Shown here: piece by piece, positions 58,938 to 64,000 of the stretch
Layout of the letters: each line of letters begins with the position of its first letter
How positions within the stretch are numbered: position 1 is the stretch's first letter
Assembly: GCF_049803835.1 (NCBI RefSeq)
Contig: NZ_JBNAGK010000002.1
Coordinates: 434,001-498,000, forward strand
DNA from: Pacificoceanicola sp049803835
GTDB lineage: Bacteria; Pseudomonadota; Alphaproteobacteria; Rhodobacterales; Rhodobacteraceae
Length of the DNA stretch: 64,000 nt
Reading direction: 5' to 3'
Translations under genes and position numbers: made by a program
The notes under the pieces: generated by a model
Databases searched by the model: none
The model's input: only the letters and a program-made list of their open reading frames with translations
What the model was told of the DNA's origin: nothing

Positions 58938-59681
58938 ATGAGCAAACTTCTGATCGTCACCGGTGCCAGCGCCGGCATTGGCGCCGCCACCGCACGCATG
59001 GCGCCATCCAAAGGCTACGGGCGCGTTGTCATCCACTATGGCCGCGATGCAGCCGGAGCGGAGGCCGTGGCCACGGATGTGCGCGCCGCGGGCGCGGAGG
59101 CTATCGTCATCGGTGCGGATGTCTCGGACATGGACGCGGTCGCGGCGATGTTCGGCAGGATCGGCGGGCTGGAGCCCGGCCCGGTGCATCTCGTGAACAA
59201 CGCCGGGATCGTGGCCCCGAAGGCGGGCATCGCCGATCTGACACCGGACCGGGTGCGCCGGGTCTTCGAGGTCAACGTCTTCGGCGCCATCGAGGTTTGC
59301 CGCCAGTCGGTCCGGCTGATGCGCAGCTGGGGTCTCGGCGGCAGGATCGTCAACATCTCCAGCGCCGCCGCCCGCCTCGGTGCGCCAGGGGAGTACAGCG
59401 ATTACGCCGCCTCCAAGGGAGCCATTGACACGCTGACCACGGGCCTCGCGCTGGAACTGGCGAAAGAGGGCATCCGGGTCAATTCCCTGCGTCCCGGCCC
59501 CATCGAGACCGAAATCCATGCCAAGGGCGGCCAGCCGGACCGGCTCAAGGGGATGGCGGACAAGATCCCTCTCGGGCGCGCGGGCCAGCCCGAGGAAATT
59601 GCCGCCTCCGTGCTCTGGCTGCTGTCGGACGAGGCCAGCTACGTGACCGGCGCGTTCCTCGACGTCTCCGGCGGGCGCTGA
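58938..59681 (+). CDS. Short-chain dehydrogenase/reductase
   Basis: 247 residues. TGASAGIG (8-15) binds the cofactor, NNAG lies near residue 87, Ser and YAASK form the catalytic set, and YVTGAFLDVSGGR is the typical SDR end. Classical SDR of the FabG-like type, substrate unknown. Arg/Asp pattern after the Rossmann strand (HYGRD) suggests NADP rather than NAD. Follows the TerB-like gene by 31 bases. Confidence 0.93.
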   Translation: MSKLLIVTGASAGIGAATARMAPSKGYGRVVIHYGRDAAGAEAVATDVRAAGAEAIVIGADVSDMDAVAAMFGRIGGLEPGPVHLVNNAGIVAPKAGIADLTPDRVRRVFEVNVFGAIEVCRQSVRLMRSWGLGGRIVNISSAAARLGAPGEYSDYAASKGAIDTLTTGLALELAKEGIRVNSLRPGPIETEIHAKGGQPDRLKGMADKIPLGRAGQPEEIAASVLWLLSDEASYVTGAFLDVSGGR

Positions 59682-59777
59682 CGCCACCTGCCCCGGCGAG
59701 TCGCCGCCGTTATCTTCGCTCTGCCCGGAACCCCGGTGTCACTTGCGCGTTACGCAAAGGTCATATGGGTGGGCATC

Positions 59778-60650
59778 ATGAAAGACCGCATCGATCCGCT
59801 GATCCGCGACCGCGCACCGTGGTTGTTCTCCGGCCGCCCCGGCACCCGGGCGGCCCACCGTATGCTCGACCGGCTTCTGAGCTACGACAAGACATTGCAG
59901 ATCGCGGCGGCGGTGGAGACCATGCCCTCCGCCGAGATCATGCGCACGATGGGCGCCCTGCTCGCGCAGGAAGCCGTCTATCACGGGCAGGACAACATCC
60001 CCCGCCAGGGCGCGGCATTGATCGTCGCGAACCATCCGACGGGCATTGCCGACGGCATCATCCTGCACCACCTGCTGCAGCGCATCCGCCCGGATGCCTA
60101 TTACTTCGCCAACCACGACATCCTGCGCGTCCTGCCGCAGATGGCGGACATGATCGCCCCGGTCGAATGGCGCAAGGAGCGGCGCAGCCATGGCAAGACG
60201 CGCGAGACCATGGCCTACACCCGCAAGGCCGTGGAGGCTGGACGGCTCGGCGTGATCTTCCCGTCCGGCAGGTTGGCGAAGCGGCGGGGATTGCGGCTGC
60301 ACGAGCGGCCCTGGATGGGCTCGGCGGCGATGATCGCGCGCAAGTTCGACCTGCCGGTGATCCCGGTGAACATCCGGGCGCGCAATTCCGTGCTGTTCTA
60401 CCTGTGCGACCTGATCCACCCGACCCTGCGCGACATCACCCTGTTCCACGAGACCCTGAACAAGGACCGTCAGCCGTTCGAGGTGACCGTGGGCGAGCCG
60501 ATCTCTGCCTCCGCGCTGCCTGCCGACTCGGACGAGGCGATCCAGATACTCCGCCGCGCCACGCTGAGCCTCGGCGGGCGGCGCGAACCGGAGGTGTCGC
60601 TGGTGGACACCACACGGCTGCCGGGTTGGCTCAGGCGTCCGGCGGTGTGA
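59778..60650 (+). CDS. PlsC-like acyltransferase
   Basis: 290 residues from the ATG at 59778 (GGTGGG before it); an upstream GTG at 59736 would add 14 residues. NHPTGIADG is the NHxxxxD catalytic motif, and FPSGRLAKRRG matches the second motif (FPEGxxS-like, here FPSG). Transfers acyl chains to a glycerophosphate or related acceptor at the membrane. Substrate not determined. Confidence 0.85.
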   Translation: MKDRIDPLIRDRAPWLFSGRPGTRAAHRMLDRLLSYDKTLQIAAAVETMPSAEIMRTMGALLAQEAVYHGQDNIPRQGAALIVANHPTGIADGIILHHLLQRIRPDAYYFANHDILRVLPQMADMIAPVEWRKERRSHGKTRETMAYTRKAVEAGRLGVIFPSGRLAKRRGLRLHERPWMGSAAMIARKFDLPVIPVNIRARNSVLFYLCDLIHPTLRDITLFHETLNKDRQPFEVTVGEPISASALPADSDEAIQILRRATLSLGGRREPEVSLVDTTRLPGWLRRPAV

Positions 60651-60794
60651 GAGACGGTTCAGGTCTGAATACCGGGACGGGCTAGCGGCAGTAGCAGGCC
60701 AAACGTTACAATGCCATGACTGCAGGGCAACAACACCTCTGCCCCATATGGCTGCCGTCGACCATCACCGAAGTTGTGCTTCAACCGTGCCCAT

Positions 60795-60824
60795 GTAAAA
60801 AGCCCCGGCACCGGGCCGGGGCTT
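60795..60824 (-). terminator. Terminator of the lytic transglycosylase gene
   Basis: Perfect 10-bp stem AAGCCCCGGC/GCCGGGGCTT (60800-60809, 60815-60824) with a 5-base loop, followed on the minus strand by a T-run. 32 bases after the stop. Confidence 0.92.
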
Positions 60825-60855
60825 GGATCTGCTCGAACGATCATACGCTCGGGGG

Positions 60856-61698
60856 TCACCCCTGCGTGCTGAGCACCGGGGCCACGATGACCGGCTCGTT
60901 CTCCGCCTCTTGCACGTCCGGACGGGACTGCGGGCGGTTGTTCACGTAGACGCCGAGGGGATCGGGACCGGTCAGCGTGTCGGGCCGCGCCACGGGCCGG
61001 AGCGAGCGGGCAAGACCCTTGCAATAGGGCTGGTCGCGGACCCATTCGCGCATGTCTTCGCGCTTCTTCGACGAATGGAACGGGCCCCAGTCCGCCGCCA
61101 CGCCGCGCATCCCGGCGCTGATCACGCCATCGCGCGGCACGGTGCGGGCCATGATCCGCATGGCACAGCTCAGGTTGTCCTCCGGGTCCTTCAGCGCCGA
61201 TCCGCTCTTGGCCTTGCAGCCGTAAAGCCGGGCGGTGCTCGGCAGGATCTGGGTCAGGCCATACCACAGCCCGCCCCCGCCGACCGCCGTCGGGCGGTAG
61301 GTGCTCTCGTGCTTGGCCAGCGTCGAGACGAGGCCGACCCAGAACTGCTCGCGCTGTTCCAGCGTGGCGGAGGGATAGGCCGGGCACCATTCCGCGATAT
61401 CCTTGGGCACCGTGTGCGGCAGGGCCTTCGCATGGCTGCGCAGGCTCTGGACAATGGCGAGGGACCATGATGGTTTTCCACCATGCTTGTCCCAGCGGGC
61501 CTTGGGAATCACCACCGGCTTCCGCGCCTTGGGGCGAACGGACTGGAAGACGGCAAGTGTCGAATGTTCCGGAGCGGCGGCAGAAGCCGACCCGGCAGCA
61601 GCATCGGGCAGTGGGGTCTTGGCTGGTGTCGCCGTAACCGGTGTCGCCAGAAGCGCTATAATAAGGGCAGCACGCATCATGACCGGCGCAAACTGCAT
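60856..61698 (-). CDS. Lytic transglycosylase (SLT domain)
   Basis: 280 residues with a signal peptide (MRAALIIALLATPVTA). The SLT core is near residues 125-205: LAKHESTYRPTAVGGGGLWYGLTQILPSTARLYGC with the catalytic Glu in HES, and GVAADWGPFHS. Cleaves peptidoglycan glycan strands with formation of 1,6-anhydro ends. The linker before it is Lys/Pro-rich. Own terminator, so probably monocistronic. Confidence 0.9.
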   Translation of the reverse strand: MQFAPVMMRAALIIALLATPVTATPAKTPLPDAAAGSASAAAPEHSTLAVFQSVRPKARKPVVIPKARWDKHGGKPSWSLAIVQSLRSHAKALPHTVPKDIAEWCPAYPSATLEQREQFWVGLVSTLAKHESTYRPTAVGGGGLWYGLTQILPSTARLYGCKAKSGSALKDPEDNLSCAMRIMARTVPRDGVISAGMRGVAADWGPFHSSKKREDMREWVRDQPYCKGLARSLRPVARPDTLTGPDPLGVYVNNRPQSRPDVQEAENEPVIVAPVLSTQG

Positions 61699-61908
61699 CA
61701 GCGCCGGGTTTCGATCAACAACCAGAATCAGCCATGGGTGGATTCTCGCCTATGAGCCGGATTTGGCGGCAAGTAAAGACATTGTCCACCGCGCCCGAAC
61801 ACTTTGTTTGCAAAGGGCAACAGAGCGCCAGCGCAATGCCGCAGGCGGGACCGGGAACCTCCCTCATGTTGCCCCGATTTGGCCCGGATTGCCGCGCAGA
61901 CTGGGGGC

Positions 61909-63165
61909 ATGTCGATGAACGAGTACCTGCCAGCCATGCGATCCTTGTCCAACAGATTCGCGCTCCGAAAGGCCGAGACCGAGACCCCGGTCCTGCGCCC
62001 GGTGTCGATCCAGCGCCACGTCGAGCCGCTGCGCCCGCGCATCGAGATCCCGGTCTGCGACCCCTCCCCCGCCTGGGCCGAGGCCCGGGCCTTGATCGAG
62101 CGCGGCCAGCATCTCGCCCGTCAGGACGAGTGGGAGACGCTCGGCCGCGAAATCTGCGAGGCCGACAAGGCCCATGCGATGACGCAAGGGCTACGGGCCA
62201 CCGCCGCGCTGCTCGCGCAGGGGGCACGCAGCGACGCGCTGGAGGCCGGACGGACCGCTGCCGACCTCGCCGAGGCAGAGACCGCCCGGTCCATCATGGC
62301 CACGCTCGAGATCAACCGCGAAGAGATGCCGCAGTGTCCCGCCACCGCCTATATCGTGGCGATGGCGCATGTGGACATGGCCCGCGCCTGGGCCGGGGCG
62401 TCGCAACCCAAGGCACTGTCCGCCCCGCGCCGTGCCGCCTTCGAATGGCACATGAGTGCCGCCGCCCGACTGGCGGACGAGTACGATCCCTTCGAAATGC
62501 AATCGGCGCTCTGGGCCGCGGTCCGCTGCCAGGTTCTGGTCATCGACCCGATGCCGGCCCAACGCATCGCGGACGACTACGAGGACCTGATCGACCTCGA
62601 ACCGCAGAACCCGGACCATTTGCGTGCCTTCGGGCGGGACCTGTTGCCGCGCAGCTTCGGCAATCGCGAGATGCTCGACCGCGAATCCCGCCGCACCGCG
62701 GCGCGCACCGCCGACATCTGGGGTGTCGGCGGCTATGCGTGGGTGCAGATGGGCGCGATCGAGCGTGATCCCGACGCGCTGCGCTGGCTGGACAGCGAGC
62801 TGTTTGCCGAGGGGCTGCATGATATCCTCGCGCGTCATCCGGAACAGGACATGGTCAACCGGCTCGCCGCCTTTTGCGGTCTGACCGCCTCCGCCGCCTC
62901 CGCGCCGGGCACCGTGCAGGCGCGGATATCCGACTGCTTCAACTGGATCGCGCAGGATTACCTGTACGAACTGCACCCGGCAGTCTGGGCCCATGCCCCC
63001 GCCCCCCGCCACGAGAGCACCGGCGAAATGAGCCACGACGAAATGGTCAAGCGGGGCCGCACCCGGGCGATTTCCGCGCTGGCCGAGCATTTTGCGCCGC
63101 TGCTCGACAACGGCCGCCGCCTGGTCTTCACGCCGGACGGGCTTAGGATGCCGCGCATGGGCTGA
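61909..63165 (+). CDS. Conserved hypothetical protein
   Basis: 418 residues from the ATG at 61909 (a second ATG two codons on has better spacing from GGGGG). Predicted mainly helical, with alanine-rich helix pairs (QGLRATAALLAQGARSDALEAG, TAYIVAMAHVDMARAWAG) suggesting TPR-like packing. No signal peptide or membrane helix. I recognise no family. It precedes gatB by 69 bases on the same strand. Confidence 0.75.
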   Translation: MSMNEYLPAMRSLSNRFALRKAETETPVLRPVSIQRHVEPLRPRIEIPVCDPSPAWAEARALIERGQHLARQDEWETLGREICEADKAHAMTQGLRATAALLAQGARSDALEAGRTAADLAEAETARSIMATLEINREEMPQCPATAYIVAMAHVDMARAWAGASQPKALSAPRRAAFEWHMSAAARLADEYDPFEMQSALWAAVRCQVLVIDPMPAQRIADDYEDLIDLEPQNPDHLRAFGRDLLPRSFGNREMLDRESRRTAARTADIWGVGGYAWVQMGAIERDPDALRWLDSELFAEGLHDILARHPEQDMVNRLAAFCGLTASAASAPGTVQARISDCFNWIAQDYLYELHPAVWAHAPAPRHESTGEMSHDEMVKRGRTRAISALAEHFAPLLDNGRRLVFTPDGLRMPRMG

Positions 63166-63234
63166 GCCTGCCTCTTGCTCACGGGAACCCAAGGGCCTAG
63201 AACCCGGGTCGATTGCGAGCCAAGGAGCGCCCCC

Positions 63235-64000
63235 ATGCTGGATCACCTGTCTTATGAATCCCCCAAGCCCAAGGTCATCGCCGGGGCCAAGCATGATTGG
63301 GAACTGGTCATCGGCATGGAGGTACACGCGCAAGTGGCCTCCAAGGCGAAACTCTTCTCCGGGGCCTCGACGCAATTCGGCGCTGAACCGAACTCCAACG
63401 TGGCCTTCGTGGACGCGGCCATGCCGGGGATGCTGCCGGTCATCAACGAATTCTGCATCGAACAAGCGGTGCGCACGGGCCTTGGCCTGAAAGCGGCGAT
63501 CAACCTGACCTCGGCCTTCGACCGCAAGAACTACTTCTATCCGGACCTGCCGCAGGGCTACCAGATTTCCCAGCTTTATCATCCGCTTGTGGGTGAAGGC
63601 GAGATCATCGTCGACATGGAGCCGGGCATCGCCCGCAAGGTGCGCATCGAGCGCATCCACGTCGAACAGGACGCGGGCAAGTCGATCCACGACATGGACC
63701 CGAACATGTCCTTCGTCGACCTGAACCGCACCGGCGTCGCGCTGATGGAGATCGTCTCGCGCCCTGACATTCGCGGCCCGGAAGAGGCGGCGGCCTATCT
63801 GGCCAAGCTGCGGCAGATCCTCCGCTACCTCGGCACCTGCGATGGCAACATGCAGAATGGCAACATGCGGGCCGACGTGAACGTCTCCGTCTGCCGTCCC
63901 GGTCAGTATGAGAAGTATCAGGAAACGCAGGACTTCTCGCATCTGGGCACGCGCTGCGAGATCAAGAACATGAACTCCATGCGCTTCATCCAGATGGCGA
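63235..64000 (+). CDS. gatB: Asp-tRNA(Asn)/Glu-tRNA(Gln) amidotransferase subunit B, N-terminal part
   Basis: The first 255 residues; the gene runs off the window. An AAGGAG ribosome binding site lies seven bases before the ATG. WELVIGMEVHAQVASKAKLFSGA is the GatB N-terminal signature, and FDRKNYFYPDLPQGYQISQ, HVEQDAGKSIHD and MRADVNVSV are conserved in the family. GatB phosphorylates misacylated Glu-tRNA(Gln) for amidation by GatA. Confidence 0.97.
   Translation, partial: MLDHLSYESPKPKVIAGAKHDWELVIGMEVHAQVASKAKLFSGASTQFGAEPNSNVAFVDAAMPGMLPVINEFCIEQAVRTGLGLKAAINLTSAFDRKNYFYPDLPQGYQISQLYHPLVGEGEIIVDMEPGIARKVRIERIHVEQDAGKSIHDMDPNMSFVDLNRTGVALMEIVSRPDIRGPEEAAAYLAKLRQILRYLGTCDGNMQNGNMRADVNVSVCRPGQYEKYQETQDFSHLGTRCEIKNMNSMRFIQMA

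Noticed and set aside
61734..62768. 344-residue overlapping frame
   Set aside because: Shadow of the hypothetical gene at 61909-63165; Arg/Pro-rich, no start signal.

Overview
The window is a GC-rich (about 64%), densely coded chromosomal segment from an alphaproteobacterium, most likely of the Rhodobacteraceae (Rhodobacter/Roseobacter group). The grounds are the gene set and order (SPOR lipoprotein-dacC-tmk-holB, CarD, FdxA, SUV3-like helicase plus Hsp15-like protein, MetZ behind a SAM-II riboswitch, FolE2, DUF1127 proteins) and above all a DUF1127 gene followed by CCUCCUCCC-loop small RNAs, an arrangement known from Rhodobacter sphaeroides (CcaF1-CcsR). No prophage, insertion sequence, rRNA or CRISPR array is visible. 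One tRNA (Ser-TGA) is present. All assignments come from reading the sequence; no database search was run.

Layout. 1-1.5 kb: end of a GH13 alpha-glucosidase, a gene-poor stretch and tRNA-Ser. 1.7-5.8 kb: SPOR lipoprotein, dacC, tmk and holB, with dacC-tmk-holB translationally coupled. 6.1-8.3 kb: mrp on the minus strand, then the most unusual locus: ccaF1 (DUF1127, 71 aa) and directly behind it twelve hairpins forming six tandem CcsR/cuckoo-type small RNAs, the last ending in a U-tract terminator. 8.3-13.4 kb: valS (with an AT-rich internal insertion), trkH and a second DUF1127-like small protein. 13.6-17.3 kb: folE2, metZ with its SAM-II riboswitch, and an alpha/beta hydrolase. 17.4-24.7 kb: a CPA2 antiporter, carD, and the run TPR protein-helicase-S4 protein-fdxA. 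24.7-31.6 kb: SCP2 protein, PldB-like hydrolase, the DNA exonuclease/ATP-dependent ligase pair, an outer-membrane barrel protein and pepF. 31.6-35.2 kb: small accessory genes with signs of local rearrangement, gpx, GNAT, DUF465 and a secreted nuclease. 35.3-39.2 kb: betI-betC-betA choline-O-sulfate/choline catabolism with a BetI operator and no betB. 39.3-45.1 kb: exporters, a membrane-anchored STAND/NB-ARC-TPR ATPase, and a VPLPA-CTERM protein. 45.3-49.0 kb: YfgM-like protein-bamB-der. 49.4-55.2 kb: an RND efflux pair behind a promoter with an operator palindrome. 55.2-64 kb: DUF2256, a small membrane protein, pepN, a TerB-like protein, SDR, acyltransferase, lytic transglycosylase, a hypothetical protein and the start of gatB.

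How the parts work together. The stress-RNA locus probably transcribes ccaF1 and the six RNAs as one unit that is then cut up, so that many copies of a Shine-Dalgarno-complementary loop are released at once. The metZ riboswitch ties methionine synthesis to S-adenosylmethionine. The bet genes convert choline-O-sulfate to choline and on towards betaine under BetI. YfgM/BamB/Der couple outer-membrane assembly with ribosome maturation, as in the same gene order elsewhere. Intergenic spaces repeatedly carry GC-rich palindromes followed by an A-rich tail, a dispersed element of this genome.
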